DNA of 64,000 bases from Agromyces kandeliae (GCF_009674665.1 NZ_WKJD01000019.1:310001-374000), one strand, 5' to 3'. Positions 9,104 to 18,134 are shown, counted from the stretch's first letter. Notes: generated by a model not told the origin, from the letters alone. Made by a program: numbers and translations.

Positions 9104-10677
9104 GCCGCCGTCCCCAGCCGCATCGCGAGCGCGCGCCCGACATGCTCGGCGTTCGGGCGCTCGACGCCCTCGAGGTCGGCGATCGTCCAGGCGACCTTGA
9201 GCACGCGGTCGTACCCGCGCATCGTCACGCCGCCGCGCTCGAGCGAGCGGTCGAGCGCTCGGGTCGCGACCGATCCGGGATGCAGTCCGCCGTCGCCGCG
9301 GAGCCATGGTCCGGGCATCTCGGCGTTGGTGCGCCACGGCGTTCCCGCGAGACGACGGGCAGCGGCGGAGCGAGCCCGCGCCACGAGTCGGCGCGCCTCC
9401 TCCGAGGTCATCACGGGAGCGGCCCCGGGATCGCCTGCGCGGTCGCGCTCCATGTTCAGCCGGGACGGGGTGACGCGGTGAACGAACAGCCTGAGGTCGA
9501 CACGATCCAGCAGTGGCCCCGAGATGCGCGCGAAGTACCGACGCTTGGCCGCCGGCGGGCACGCGCAGCCGTCGTCGGGCGAGTCCCCGCCGCCGCACGG
9601 GCACGGGTTGGCCGCGAGCACGAGCTGGAATCGAGCGGGGAAGGTCGCGACCGCGTTCGCCCGGTGGATGCTGATCAGGCCCGACTCGAGCGGCTGGCGG
9701 AGTGCGTCGAGCACGCTGGCCGGGAATTCGGGCGCTTCGTCCAGGAAGAGCACGCCGTGCGACGCCCGCGCGGCGGCACCGGGGCGGATGCCCCGACTCC
9801 CGCCGCCGACCATCGCAGCGGCACTCGCGGTGTGGTGCGGTGCCTCGAACGGCGGTCGCACCGACAGCGTCTCGCCGATCGGGTGACCGGCGAGCGAGCG
9901 GAGCGACGCGACCTCGAGCGCCGCCTCGGGCGAGAGGTCGGGCAGGATTCCGGGCAGCCGGGAGGCGAGCATGGTCTTGCCGGCGCCCGGTGGGCCGGCG
10001 AGCAGCAGGTGATGGCCGCCCGCGGCCGCGATGAGGAGCGCCTGGATCGGCTCGTCGCCGCCGATGACGTCCGCGAGATCGCCCTCGGGCCCCCTGCCCG
10101 CTGGGATCGCAGGCTCGACGGGCTCGTCGACGGGCTCGCCGACGCGGGCGGCTTCGTGCCCTGGATCACCGCCGTGGCGCTCGACCGCCTCGCGGAGCGT
10201 CGCGACGGGGACCACCTCGATGCCCGGGACGAGGCGAGCCTCGGTCGCGTTCGCCGAGGGCACCATCACCCGCTCATGCCCGGCCCGAGCGGCGGCGAGC
10301 ACGGCCGGCAGGATCCCGTGCGTCGCGCGGAGCCGCCCGTCGAGCCCGAGCTCGCCGAGGTGGACGAAGCGCGCGACGGATTCCGCGTCGACGGTGCCGG
10401 CCGCGGCCAGGCAGGCCAGTGCGATCGCCAGGTCGAAGGCCGACCCGTGCTTGGGCAGGGACGCCGGCGAGAGGTTGACCGTCAGGCGTCGCGCCGGGAG
10501 CGGGCAGCCCGCGTTCCCGGCGGCCGAGCGCACCCGTTCACGGGCCTCGCCGAGCGCGGTGTCGGGCAGGCCGATGATGACGAACGCCGGGAGCTGGCTG
10601 GAGAGGTCGGCCTCGACCTCGACGACCGAACCGGAGAGCCCGACGAGCGCGATCGCGCGCGTCCGTGCGACCGCCAT
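9100..10677 (-). CDS. comM: YifB/ComM-family Mg-chelatase-like AAA+ ATPase
   Basis: AAA+ helicase that promotes branch migration during integration of transforming DNA (known for ComM in Vibrio). The 525-aa protein has an N-terminal ChlI-like domain (LVGLSGSVVEVEADLSSQLP), Walker A in GPPGAGKTML, Walker B in GVLFLDEAPEF, and a Cys-rich insert (CPCGGG, then CACPP) typical of the family. A C-terminal lid domain follows. The ATG at 10677 begins MAVARTRAIAL and shares one base with the yraN stop, so longer upstream readings were dropped. It is the second gene of a yraN-comM-dprA set. Confidence 0.92.
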   Translation of the reverse strand: MAVARTRAIALVGLSGSVVEVEADLSSQLPAFVIIGLPDTALGEARERVRSAAGNAGCPLPARRLTVNLSPASLPKHGSAFDLAIALACLAAAGTVDAESVARFVHLGELGLDGRLRATHGILPAVLAAARAGHERVMVPSANATEARLVPGIEVVPVATLREAVERHGGDPGHEAARVGEPVDEPVEPAIPAGRGPEGDLADVIGGDEPIQALLIAAAGGHHLLLAGPPGAGKTMLASRLPGILPDLSPEAALEVASLRSLAGHPIGETLSVRPPFEAPHHTASAAAMVGGGSRGIRPGAAARASHGVLFLDEAPEFPASVLDALRQPLESGLISIHRANAVATFPARFQLVLAANPCPCGGGDSPDDGCACPPAAKRRYFARISGPLLDRVDLRLFVHRVTPSRLNMERDRAGDPGAAPVMTSEEARRLVARARSAAARRLAGTPWRTNAEMPGPWLRGDGGLHPGSVATRALDRSLERGGVTMRGYDRVLKVAWTIADLEGVERPNAEHVGRALAMRLGTAA

Positions 10678-11033
10678 CAGCCGATCCCCTCGAGGTGCTC
10701 GACGATCGCGGGCCCCGACGACGGCGCGTGCACGGCGACGGCGTCGATGCGGATGCGCGCGGTCGGCCGGTCGTGCGCCTCGCACCAGGCGATCGCGAGC
10801 CGTCGCAGCCGCGCGAGCTTGAGCGCCGTGATCGCCTCGAACGGGTGACCGAACGACGGCCCGGTGCGGGTCTTGACCTCGGCGAAGACGGTGCAGTCGC
10901 CGTCGCGCAGGACGAGGTCGAGCTCACCGTGCGCGCAGCGCCAGTTGCGATCGACGACGCGCATGCCGCGCGCCTCGAGGTGATCGGCGGCGACCTGCTC
11001 GCCGCGCCGTCCGAGTTCGATGTTGTGGGCCAT
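10677..11033 (-). CDS. yraN: YraN family (UPF0102) nuclease-like protein
   Basis: A 118-aa protein with the endonuclease-like core of the UPF0102 family: RRGEQVAADHLEARG, then WRCAHGELDLVLRDGD and VFAEVKTRTG, where the E/D-x-E-V-K pattern resembles Holliday-junction resolvase or restriction-enzyme active sites. The biochemical role is unproven. It is almost always beside comM/dprA in actinobacteria, as here, which points to DNA processing. The start is ATG, with the stop overlapping comM by one base. Confidence 0.9.
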   Translation of the reverse strand: MAHNIELGRRGEQVAADHLEARGMRVVDRNWRCAHGELDLVLRDGDCTVFAEVKTRTGPSFGHPFEAITALKLARLRRLAIAWCEAHDRPTARIRIDAVAVHAPSSGPAIVEHLEGIG

Positions 11034-11135
11034 GGGCCCAGCGTCGCGGTCGGGCGCAGGCGTCCCGGGGCGTCGCCGTCGTTCCGTGGCCGTGCTCGTC
11101 GAACCGCCGCCCGTGGAGGACGGCTCGCGGAGCGG

Positions 11136-11459
11136 CTACTCCTCGAGCGCGAGGTCCTTCGGGAGCTCGAACTCGCGCGTCGCGAGCTCCTCCACGTTGA
11201 CGTCCTTGAAGGTCAGCACGCGGACCGACTTGACGAAGCGGTCGGCGCGATAGACGTCCCAGACCCAGACGTCCTTCATCGTGAGCTCGAAGTAGAAATC
11301 GTGCTCGGTGTCGCGGCGCACCAGTTCGACCTCGTTCGCGAGGTAGAAGCGCCGCTCGGTCTCGACCACGTACTTGAACTGGGTCACGATGTCGCGGTAC
11401 TCGCGGTACAGCGCGAGCTCCACTTCACGGTCGTAGTCGTCGAACTCGTCCTCATCCAT
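11136..11459 (-). CDS. DUF2469 family protein
   Basis: A strongly acidic 107-aa protein (start MDEDEFDDYDREVELAL) of the actinobacteria-specific DUF2469 family. It has the conserved aromatic run VVETERRFYLANEVEL and the strand-rich block HDFYFELTMKDVWVWDVYR. No catalytic motif or membrane segment is seen and the function is unknown. It lies 6 bp after rnhB, where the family is nearly always found, so a link with RNase HII, lepB or ribosome biogenesis is possible but unproven. Confidence 0.88.
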   Translation of the reverse strand: MDEDEFDDYDREVELALYREYRDIVTQFKYVVETERRFYLANEVELVRRDTEHDFYFELTMKDVWVWDVYRADRFVKSVRVLTFKDVNVEELATREFELPKDLALEE

Positions 11460-11465
11460 CGTGGA

Positions 11466-12152
11466 TCATCCTACTTCGAGGTCGAACAGCGACGGCGCCG
11501 GTTCCGGCGTCCGGTCGTGCAGCCACGTGCGCCGGTGCAGGTCGCTCGGGCCGTGCTCGGCGATCGCGGCGAAGTGCGCGGCGCTCGAGTACCCCTTGTT
11601 CTCGTGCCAGTGGTAGAGCGGCGTCTCGTCGTGCGCCCTGCGCATGCCGCGATCGCGGTGCACCTTGGCGATGACGGATGCCGCGGAGACCGACGCGCAG
11701 TCGCGGTCGGCCTTGATGCGCGTGATGACCTGCGCGCGGTGCTCGATGGACTGGCTGAGCCAGTCGTAGTTCCCGTCGAGGAGCAGCGGCGCCCCGGCGA
11801 CGACCGTTCGGTCGACCTCGAGCGCGGCGAACGCCCGGGCGCCGGCGAGCCCCAGGCACGCCATGATGCCGAGCCGGTCGATCTCGTCGGCACTGGCCTC
11901 ACCGACGGCCGAACCGAGGACCCAGGATGCGGCGCGCGGTGCGAGCAGTTCGCGCTTCGGCTCGGGGAGGAGCTTGGAGTCGCGCAGGCCCGCCGGCATC
12001 CGCTTGACGGTCGCGTCGATGACGACGATCCCGACGGTCACCGGCCCGGCGAGCGCGCCGCGACCGACTTCGTCGCACGCGAGAACCACGGGTGCTCCCC
12101 CGGCCAGCAGGTCGCGCTCCAGCCGCAGCGTCGGCACCCCGGCGGGAGGCAC
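11466..12152 (-). CDS. rnhB: Ribonuclease HII
   Basis: Removes RNA from RNA-DNA hybrids and misincorporated ribonucleotides from DNA. The 228-aa protein shows the acidic active site: DE in VLACDEVGRGALAGPV (about residue 25), Asp in LRDSKLLPEPKR, and further conserved Asp residues in DGNYDWL and IKADRDCASVSAASV. It begins with GTG, one base after the lepB stop codon, so translation is probably coupled. Its place after rplS-lepB is standard. Confidence 0.95.
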   Translation of the reverse strand: MPPAGVPTLRLERDLLAGGAPVVLACDEVGRGALAGPVTVGIVVIDATVKRMPAGLRDSKLLPEPKRELLAPRAASWVLGSAVGEASADEIDRLGIMACLGLAGARAFAALEVDRTVVAGAPLLLDGNYDWLSQSIEHRAQVITRIKADRDCASVSAASVIAKVHRDRGMRRAHDETPLYHWHENKGYSSAAHFAAIAEHGPSDLHRRTWLHDRTPEPAPSLFDLEVG

Positions 12153-12153
12153 G

Positions 12154-12900
12154 TCAGCCGGTCCCCTCGTCGACGCCCGAGAAGACCGCGGGGTAGTTGT
12201 CGAGCCAGGCCCAGTTCGAGATCGGCCAGCTCACCACGACGGCCCGACCGACGACGTTCTCGATCGGCACGAAGCCCTCGAGGGGGGTGCCGGTGTTGTA
12301 GCGGGAGTCCTTCGAGTTGTAGCGGTTGTCGCCCATGACCCACAGGGAGTCGTCGGGGACGGTCACGTCGAAGTCGTCGCGCGAGACCTTCGTCTCGCCG
12401 GGCGGCAGCGCGACGTAGGGCTCGTCGAGCGGCACGCCGTTGACGGTCATCTGGCCGAGCGCGTTGCAGCAGGCGACGTGGTCGCCCGGGAGGCCGACGA
12501 CGCGCTTGACGAGGTGGTCGTTCGAGTCGGGCGCGGAGAGGCCCACGAAGGCGAGGAAGCCGTCGACGACCGCGACGAGCGGTGGGCGCGCCTCCTCGGA
12601 ACGAGCGGGCAACCATCCGCCCGGGTCCTTGAACACGACGACGTCGCCGTGCTCGATGGGCGTGACCTCGGGCACGAGCTGGTTGACGATGATGCGGTCG
12701 TCCTGCATCAGCGTCTCCTCCATCGACTGCGACGGGATGAAGAACGACCGGATCAGGAACGTCTTGATGAGGAACGAGACGAGCACGGCGACCAGGAAGA
12801 TCACCACCAGGTCGCGGAGGAACAGCAGTGCGCTCCGGCGGCGCGAGGGCGCACCGGAGGTGGCGCGTTCATCGCGCTCAGTACGTGTGTCTTCAGTCAT
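12154..12900 (-). CDS. lepB: Signal peptidase I
   Basis: Cleaves signal peptides of exported proteins at the outer face of the membrane. The 248-aa protein has a short charged N-terminus, one membrane segment (about residues 27-45), then the catalytic Ser in IPSQSMEETL and the catalytic Lys in LVKRVVGLPGD, followed by GDNRYNSKDSR near the C-terminus. A pair of adjacent cysteines (HVACCNALGQ) is unusual for this cytoplasm-external domain. An 11-bp inverted repeat lies between rplS and this gene. Confidence 0.95.
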   Translation of the reverse strand: MTEDTRTERDERATSGAPSRRRSALLFLRDLVVIFLVAVLVSFLIKTFLIRSFFIPSQSMEETLMQDDRIIVNQLVPEVTPIEHGDVVVFKDPGGWLPARSEEARPPLVAVVDGFLAFVGLSAPDSNDHLVKRVVGLPGDHVACCNALGQMTVNGVPLDEPYVALPPGETKVSRDDFDVTVPDDSLWVMGDNRYNSKDSRYNTGTPLEGFVPIENVVGRAVVVSWPISNWAWLDNYPAVFSGVDEGTG

Positions 12901-12906
12901 GAAACG

Positions 12907-12948
12907 GCTCGAGCTCCCCGCCCCAGTCTAGGGGTGAGGAGCTCGAGC
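12907..12948 (-). terminator. Inverted repeat between rplS and lepB (attenuator-like)
   Basis: Perfect 11-bp arms (12907-12917 and 12938-12948, GCTCGAGCTCC and its complement) surround a 20-base loop that itself contains a CCCC/GGGG pair. On the minus strand the hairpin is followed by CGTTTC, 6 bp before the lepB ATG. It probably terminates or attenuates the very abundant rplS message so that lepB and downstream genes are expressed at a lower level. Confidence 0.6.
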
Positions 12949-12979
12949 GGATGACGCGTTCGGAACGGCGCGCGGCCGA

Positions 12980-13327
12980 TCAGTTCTCGCGCTTCTCCTT
13001 GATCTTCGCCTTCTTGCCGCGGAGCTCGCGCAGGTAGTAGAGCTTGGCGCGACGGACGTCACCGCGGGTGACGATCTCGATGTGGTCGATCACCGGCGAG
13101 TGGACCGGGAACTTGCGCTCGACGCCCACCTGGAAGCTGATCTTGCGGACGGTGAAGGTCTCGCGCACGCCCTCGCCCGAGCGGCCGATGACGACGCCCT
13201 GGAAGACCTGGATGCGCGAGCGGGTTCCTTCGATGATGTTGACGTGCACCTTGACGGTGTCGCCCGGGCGGAAGTCCGGGACGTCGGAGCGGAGGCTCGC
13301 GGCGTCGACGTGGTCGAGGATGTGCAT
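12980..13327 (-). CDS. rplS: 50S ribosomal protein L19
   Basis: Large-subunit protein at the subunit interface. The 115-aa sequence fits the family: [18 protein letters not shown], then [16 protein letters not shown] and [19 protein letters not shown], ending in a basic tail ([14 protein letters not shown]). It is preceded by a leader of about 125 bases from the candidate promoter at 13460-13489. In many related genomes trmD lies directly upstream; here about 13 kb of other genes, including the nitrogen island, separate them. Confidence 0.98.
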   Translation of the reverse strand: MHILDHVDAASLRSDVPDFRPGDTVKVHVNIIEGTRSRIQVFQGVVIGRSGEGVRETFTVRKISFQVGVERKFPVHSPVIDHIEIVTRGDVRRAKLYYLRELRGKKAKIKEKREN

Positions 13328-13459
13328 GATGGTTCGCTCTCTGCGCCCGCCACCGGTCGAACGCGGATCTGATTGGAAGAAGAGTTCGGCGCCGTTCGCG
13401 CGATCACTCGCGGCGTGCGGGCTCCCCGGAGGCAGAGCCATGCGACGGCACAAACAACC

Positions 13460-13489
13460 ATTCTGCCAGATCGGGTCGTCCTCGGCCAA
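13460..13489 (-). promoter_or_regulatory. Candidate rplS promoter
   Basis: Minus-strand TTGGCC (13484-13489), 18-bp spacer, CAGAAT (13460-13465). The -10 and the bases after it (AGAATGGT) are shared with the candidate rpsP promoter at 28508-28537, which has the same spacer length. Predicted transcription start is near 13453. The rest of the 209-bp gap shows one copy of the CGGATGCC octamer (13500-13507) and no other feature. Confidence 0.5.
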
Positions 13490-13536
13490 AACCGCTGAAC
13501 GGATGCCTCGCCGCGGCGAGCCACGGCGCGACGGCG

Positions 13537-14058
13537 TCAGCCCCGCCGCTCCTCCCAGCGCCGCTCCTCGCGGATCACGATGACCTCGCCGGCGTCGTCG
13601 GCCGGCGCACGACGCGCGTCGCCGCCGACGCCCTGCGCAGGCGACCCCTCGGCGACCAGGCGCTCGTACTCGTCCATCGTCGCGCGCACGCGCCGCGCCC
13701 CGTCCCGGAGGAGCCGCCAGACCGCGTACCAGAAGGCGGCGATGCCGCCGACCATCGCGAGCACCGCGAAGGCGATGCCCGTCGGCCCGTAGAACCCCGC
13801 GGCGATGATGAGCAGGTGCCAGGCGCCCAGCACCGCGACGTCGGACCAGGCGACGGCCCGCGTGCCGCGGACGTCGGGGCGCGCGGCGACGAGGAGCGCG
13901 ACGACGCCGAGCATCACGAACGCGACGGGGGTCGCGAACATGAGCCCGAGCACGCCCCAGCCGCTCGAGCCGAAGATCGCGTAGCCGATGAGCAGCCACA
14001 CCGGGAGCACGATCGCGGCGGCGAACTGCCACCGGTAGAACCCGCGTCGGATGAGCAT
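13537..14058 (-). CDS. Small integral membrane protein of unknown function
   Basis: A 173-aa protein with four or five hydrophobic segments ([20 protein letters not shown], a segment around [16 protein letters not shown], one around [17 protein letters not shown], one around [20 protein letters not shown]). A cytoplasmic Arg/Glu-rich tail carries [11 protein letters not shown] and ends [10 protein letters not shown]. No transporter signature is visible, and the family is not recognised. The ATG at 14058 begins [10 protein letters not shown]; a GTG/ATG further upstream is possible but adds a non-conserved stretch. It stands alone on the minus strand, divergent from map. Confidence 0.7.
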   Translation of the reverse strand: MLIRRGFYRWQFAAAIVLPVWLLIGYAIFGSSGWGVLGLMFATPVAFVMLGVVALLVAARPDVRGTRAVAWSDVAVLGAWHLLIIAAGFYGPTGIAFAVLAMVGGIAAFWYAVWRLLRDGARRVRATMDEYERLVAEGSPAQGVGGDARRAPADDAGEVIVIREERRWEERRG

Positions 14059-14138
14059 GCCCCCAGCGTACTTCGGGCGACCGGCGGTCGGCCGGGTGTT
14101 CACTCAGGGCTGAGCCGCCAGAATGGATGGCGGAGAGG

Positions 14139-14912
14139 ATGAGCGTGATCGAACTGAGGACCCCCGCCGAGATCGAGGAGATGCGGCCCGCGGGCCGCTT
14201 CGTGGCGAGCGTATTGGAGGCGACGTCGAAGGCCGCGGCCGTCGGCGTGAACCTGCTGGAGCTCGACGCGCTCGCGCATGAGATGATCCGGAAGGCCGGC
14301 GCCGAGAGCTGCTACATCGACTACCACCCGTCGTTCGGCGCGAGCCCGTTCGGGAAGGTCATCTGCACGTCGGTGAACGATGCCGTGCTGCACGGCCTCC
14401 CCCACGACTACCGGCTGAAGGACGGCGACCTGCTGAGCCTCGACTTCGCGGCGTCGGTCGACGGCTGGGTCGCGGACTCCGCCGTCTCGGTCGTCGTGGG
14501 CACCCCGCGCGACGAGGACCTGCGCCTCATCGACACGACGCAGCGCGCGCTCGACGCCGGCATCGCTGCCGCACGCGCCGGCAACCGCATCGGCGACATC
14601 TCGCGCGCGATCGCGGACGTGGCGAAGGCCGAGGGGCTCTCGATCAACACCGACTTCGGCGGTCACGGGGTCGGCCGCACGATGCACGGCGACCCGCACA
14701 TCCCGAACAACGGCCGCCCGGGCCGCGGCCTTCCGCTGAAGCCCGGCCTCGTGGTCGCCATCGAGCCGTGGTTCCTCCACCGCACCGACCGCATCTTCAC
14801 CGACCCCGACGGCTGGACGCTGCGGAGCGTCGACGGCTCGCGCGGCGCGCACTCCGAGCACACCGTCGCGATCACCGACGGCGACCCGATCGTGCTCACG
14901 CAGCGCGGCTGA
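14139..14912 (+). CDS. map: Type I methionine aminopeptidase
   Basis: Removes the initiator methionine from nascent proteins. The 257-aa protein has the five metal ligands in context: two Asp residues in [15 protein letters not shown], His in [10 protein letters not shown], Glu in VAIEPWF and Glu in HSEHTVAI. A -10-like CAGAAT at 14119-14124 would place transcription start near 14131. That favours the ATG at 14139 (MSVIEL) over the in-frame ATG at 14127. It sits between the housekeeping block and the nitrogen island, and reads towards nirD. Confidence 0.93.
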   Translation: MSVIELRTPAEIEEMRPAGRFVASVLEATSKAAAVGVNLLELDALAHEMIRKAGAESCYIDYHPSFGASPFGKVICTSVNDAVLHGLPHDYRLKDGDLLSLDFAASVDGWVADSAVSVVVGTPRDEDLRLIDTTQRALDAGIAAARAGNRIGDISRAIADVAKAEGLSINTDFGGHGVGRTMHGDPHIPNNGRPGRGLPLKPGLVVAIEPWFLHRTDRIFTDPDGWTLRSVDGSRGAHSEHTVAITDGDPIVLTQRG

Positions 14913-14952
14913 TCGCCCCGGGCGTCGGCCACGACGCGATCGCACCGCGGCC

Positions 14953-15303
14953 TCAGGCGTCGAACTCCACCTGGATCATCCCTCCGACGACCCGCGTCCG
15001 ATAGGTGCGGAGCCCCAGCGCGGGGTCGGTGAAGCACTCGCCGGTCCCGAGGTCGTAGACCTCCTTGTGCAGGGGCGAGGCGATGGTCGGTCGATCGCCG
15101 CGGGAGCCGACGATGCCGCGCGCCATGACGGGCGCGCCGGTATGCGGGTCGTGGTGGTCCACCGCGTACACCTCCTCGCTCCCGACGCGCACGATCGCGA
15201 CCATCCGGTCGCCCATGAGCGCCACCTCTGCCCACCCGGGCTCGAGGTCGGCGACCGCGCACGCGGCGATCCAGTCGGTCGTGCGTTCGATGGTCGACGT
15301 CAT
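14953..15303 (-). CDS. nirD: Nitrite reductase [NAD(P)H] small subunit
   Basis: Small partner of assimilatory NirB. The 116-aa protein has the Rieske-like fold but, as usual in NirD, no Cys-His cluster ligands; recognisable stretches are EVYAVDHHDPHTGAPV and SPLHKEVYDLGTGEC. The ATG at 15303 (MTSTIERTTDW) follows a GAGAGGGAG ribosome-binding site. Unlike most nir operons, nirD is transcribed away from nirB and has its own promoter with the same GAAAC-10 bp-TANNNT layout as nirB. Confidence 0.93.
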   Translation of the reverse strand: MTSTIERTTDWIAACAVADLEPGWAEVALMGDRMVAIVRVGSEEVYAVDHHDPHTGAPVMARGIVGSRGDRPTIASPLHKEVYDLGTGECFTDPALGLRTYRTRVVGGMIQVEFDA

Positions 15304-15331
15304 CTGCGGCTCCCTCTCCTCGATGCCGACG

Positions 15332-15388
15332 ACGCTACGGTGGCGATGTTTCACCGGCCGCTCCGGCGGTGTTTCGCCCGGGTGAAAC
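15332..15388 (-). promoter_or_regulatory. nirD promoter with GlnR-like GAAAC blocks
   Basis: Minus strand: GAAAC (15348-15352), exactly 10 bp, then TAGCGT (15332-15337) as the -10. A second GAAAC block lies 23 bp upstream (15371-15375), and a GTTTC (15384-15388) completes a palindrome with it. The spacing is one base off the 22-bp period seen at the other three promoters. GlnR binding is inferred from the known consensus gTnAc-n6-GaAAc. Confidence 0.55.
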
Positions 15389-15435
15389 ACCCCTCACACG
15401 ACGCACGGCGTCATGCAAGGTCTCCGAGCGCTTGT

Positions 15436-15478
15436 GTTACGGCTCCGAAACAGGAGCGAAACGGCGCCGCCGTACGCT
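15436..15478 (+). promoter_or_regulatory. nirB promoter with GlnR box
   Basis: GTTAC (15436-15440), 6 bp, GAAAC (15447-15451), 6 bp, GAAAC (15458-15462), then 10 bp and TACGCT (15473-15478) as the -10. This matches the actinobacterial GlnR consensus gTnAc-n6-GaAAc, extended by one more block. The box occupies the -35 region, as expected for an activator-dependent promoter. The transcript would start near 15485, with an AGGACCGGAGGAG ribosome-binding site before the nirB ATG. Confidence 0.7.
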
Positions 15479-15506
15479 CGCCAGTCAACCCAGGACCGGA
15501 GGAGCC

Positions 15507-18134
15507 ATGAACGACACCGAGATCGACGCCGTCGCCCCGCGCGACGTGCTCGTGGTCGGCGGCGGCCCCGCCGCGCACCGACTGGCCGACAGCCTGCACG
15601 CCCGCGACGGCGGACGCACGCTCCGGGTGACCGTCGTCGCGGACGAGGTGCACGCCCCGTACGACCGGGTCGCGCTCAGCACCCGCTTGGCCGACTCCAC
15701 CGCCGACCTCGCCCTGCCCGCCACCCCGTGGGCCGAGGGCTCCGTGCGCCTGATCACGGGCGAACGCGTCGCCGAGGTGGATGCCGCGGCCGGCGTCGCG
15801 ACGACGGCGAACGGCCTCGAGCTGCGCTTCGACGACCTCGTGCTCGCGACCGGCTCGAGCGCACCGGTGCCGTCGATCCCCGGCAGCGAGCACATCCGCG
15901 TCTACCGGACCATCGACGACGTCGACGCCCTGGTGGCGGAGACCCGCGAGCTCGCGGCGCGACTCGGCCGGGCGCCGCGCGTCGTCGTCGCGGGCGGCGG
16001 TCTCCTCGGGCTCGAGGCCGCGGGCGGCCTCGCGAAGCTCGGCGCGGACGCCGCGATCGTCCACTCCGGCTCCTGGCTCATGTCGGCGCAGCTCGACGAG
16101 GGCGCCGGGCGCGCGCTCGGGCGCATCATCGCCGCACAGGGCATCGACCTGCACCTCGGGGTCCGCCCCGCGAAGGTGCTCACGGGCAGCGGCGGCGTCG
16201 TGGGGGTGGAGCTCACCGACGACCGCCGCGTCGACGCCGATCTCGTCGTGTTCGCGATCGGGATCACGCCGCGCGACGAGCTGGCTCGGGCGATGGGGCT
16301 CGAGCTCGGCCCGCGCGGTGGCGTCGCGATCGACACCGGCTGCGCGGCATCCGCCCCGAACGTCTGGGCGATCGGCGAGGTCGCGAGCTTCGAGGGGCGC
16401 TGCACCGGGTTGGTCGCCCCGGCGAACGCGATGGCCGAGGTCGTCGCGGACCGCCTGCTCGGCGGGGCGGCGGAGTTCACGACCGTCGACGACGCGACCA
16501 AGCTCAAGCTCGCCGGCGTCGACGTCGCGAGCTTCGGCGACGCGCTCGCGCGAACCGACCAGGCGCTCGAGATCGTCTACGCCGACCCGGCGCGCGGCAT
16601 GTACCAGAAGCTCGTGATGACCGACGACGCCAAGACCCTGCTCGGCGGGATCTTCGTCGGCGATGCGTCCCCGTACGCGTCGCTCCGGCCCCTCCTCGGC
16701 ACCGAGCTCTCGGGCGAGCCCGCCGCGTACCTGTCGGCGTCGGGCATGGAGGCGCCCGCCGGCGACGAGCTGCCGGCATCCGCCCTCGTCTGCGCCTGCA
16801 ACAACGTCGCGGCCGGCACCATCCGCGACGCCGTGAACGGGCCGCACGGCGAGCACGAGGCGGGCTGCGCCGAACTCGGACCGCTGAAGGCGTGCACGCG
16901 CGCCGGCACCCAGTGCGGCTCGTGCGTGCCGCTCGTGAAGAAGCTGCTCGAGGCCGAGCTGAAGAAGTCGGGGCAGACCGTCTCTCGCGCGCTCTGCGAG
17001 CACTTCCCGATCTCGCGGCAGGAGATCTTCGAGTCGGTCCGGGTGCTCGGACTCGCCTCGTTCGATGAGATCATCGGCCGGCTCGGCACCGGGCGCGGCT
17101 GCGACGTCTGCAAGCCCGTGGTCGCGTCCGTGCTCGCCGCGCAGCACGGCTCGTACATCCTCGACGGCGGCCGCGGCGGCCTGCAGGACACCAACGACCG
17201 CGCCATGGCGAACATGCAGAAGGACGGCACGTACTCGGTCGTGCCGCGGATCCCGGCCGGCGAGATCACGCCGCAGAAGCTCGCGGTGATCGCGCAGGTC
17301 GCCACCGACTTCGGCCTCTACACGAAGATCACCGGCGGCCAGCGCATCGACCTCTTCGGTGCCCGACTCGACCAGCTCCCCGAGATCTGGAAGCGGCTCG
17401 TCGAAGCCGGCTTCGAGTCCGGCCAGGCGTACGGCAAGGCGCTGCGGAACGTGAAGAGCTGCGTCGGTTCGACCTGGTGCCGCTACGGCGTCCAGGACTC
17501 GGTCGCGATGGCGATCCGCCTCGAGCTCCGCTACCGCGGCCTGCGGTCGCCGCACAAGCTGAAGTTCGGCGTCTCGGGCTGCGCGCGCGAATGCGCCGAG
17601 GCGCGCGGCAAGGACGTCGGCGTGATCGCCACCGACCAGGGCTGGAACCTCTACGTCGGCGGCAACGGCGGCTTCCAGCCGACGCACGCGCAGCTGCTCG
17701 CGAGCGACCTCGACGACGAGACGCTCATCCGCTACATCGACCGCTACATGATGTACTACATCCGCACCGCCGACCGGCTGCAGCGCACCGCGCGCTGGAT
17801 GGAGGACCTCGACGGCGGCCTCGACCACGTCCGCGACGTCGTGGTCCACGACTCGCTCGGCCTCGCCGACGAGCTCGAGACGGCGATGGCCGCTCACGTC
17901 GACACCTACGAGGACGAATGGGCGGCGACGCTCGCCGACCCCGAGCGGCTCCGCAGGTTCCGCCCGTTCGTGAACGCCCCGGACCCCGACGACCCCCGGA
18001 GCGCAGCCGTCTCCGGCCTCGCGCGCGTCGAGGAGCGCGGCCAGCTGCGGCCCGCGCGGCCCGACGAGATCGCGCGCGGCGAGGCGGTGCTCGTCGCCGG
18101 ACCGACGATCCCGGTCCGGGGGGACGACGCATGA
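15507..18134 (+). CDS. nirB: Assimilatory nitrite reductase [NAD(P)H] large subunit
   Basis: Reduces nitrite to ammonium with NAD(P)H in the cytoplasm. The 875-aa protein has an N-terminal FAD/NAD-binding pyridine nucleotide-disulfide reductase region (VLVVGGGPAAH at residues 14-24; second nucleotide site VVVAGGGLLGLEAAGG). A BFD-like [2Fe-2S] domain begins at CACNN (Cys429) with CGSC near 470. The sulfite/nitrite-reductase half-repeats and siroheme-[4Fe-4S] ligands are Cys652, Cys658, Cys692 and Cys696 (CVGSTWC and GCARECAEA). The ATG at 15507 has a strong RBS. Its stop overlaps the cobA ATG (ATGA), and the operon continues with cobA and the NnaR-like regulator. Confidence 0.96.
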   Translation: MNDTEIDAVAPRDVLVVGGGPAAHRLADSLHARDGGRTLRVTVVADEVHAPYDRVALSTRLADSTADLALPATPWAEGSVRLITGERVAEVDAAAGVATTANGLELRFDDLVLATGSSAPVPSIPGSEHIRVYRTIDDVDALVAETRELAARLGRAPRVVVAGGGLLGLEAAGGLAKLGADAAIVHSGSWLMSAQLDEGAGRALGRIIAAQGIDLHLGVRPAKVLTGSGGVVGVELTDDRRVDADLVVFAIGITPRDELARAMGLELGPRGGVAIDTGCAASAPNVWAIGEVASFEGRCTGLVAPANAMAEVVADRLLGGAAEFTTVDDATKLKLAGVDVASFGDALARTDQALEIVYADPARGMYQKLVMTDDAKTLLGGIFVGDASPYASLRPLLGTELSGEPAAYLSASGMEAPAGDELPASALVCACNNVAAGTIRDAVNGPHGEHEAGCAELGPLKACTRAGTQCGSCVPLVKKLLEAELKKSGQTVSRALCEHFPISRQEIFESVRVLGLASFDEIIGRLGTGRGCDVCKPVVASVLAAQHGSYILDGGRGGLQDTNDRAMANMQKDGTYSVVPRIPAGEITPQKLAVIAQVATDFGLYTKITGGQRIDLFGARLDQLPEIWKRLVEAGFESGQAYGKALRNVKSCVGSTWCRYGVQDSVAMAIRLELRYRGLRSPHKLKFGVSGCARECAEARGKDVGVIATDQGWNLYVGGNGGFQPTHAQLLASDLDDETLIRYIDRYMMYYIRTADRLQRTARWMEDLDGGLDHVRDVVVHDSLGLADELETAMAAHVDTYEDEWAATLADPERLRRFRPFVNAPDPDDPRSAAVSGLARVEERGQLRPARPDEIARGEAVLVAGPTIPVRGDDA

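Noticed and set aside
11034..11135. Possible small gene or RNA between yraN and DUF2469
   Set aside because: 102 bp without a convincing start, ribosome-binding site or stable fold.
15411..17897. 828-codon open frame opposite nirB
   Set aside because: Shadow of nirB: no recognisable domain and biased composition, while nirB on the plus strand has full family motifs and a promoter.
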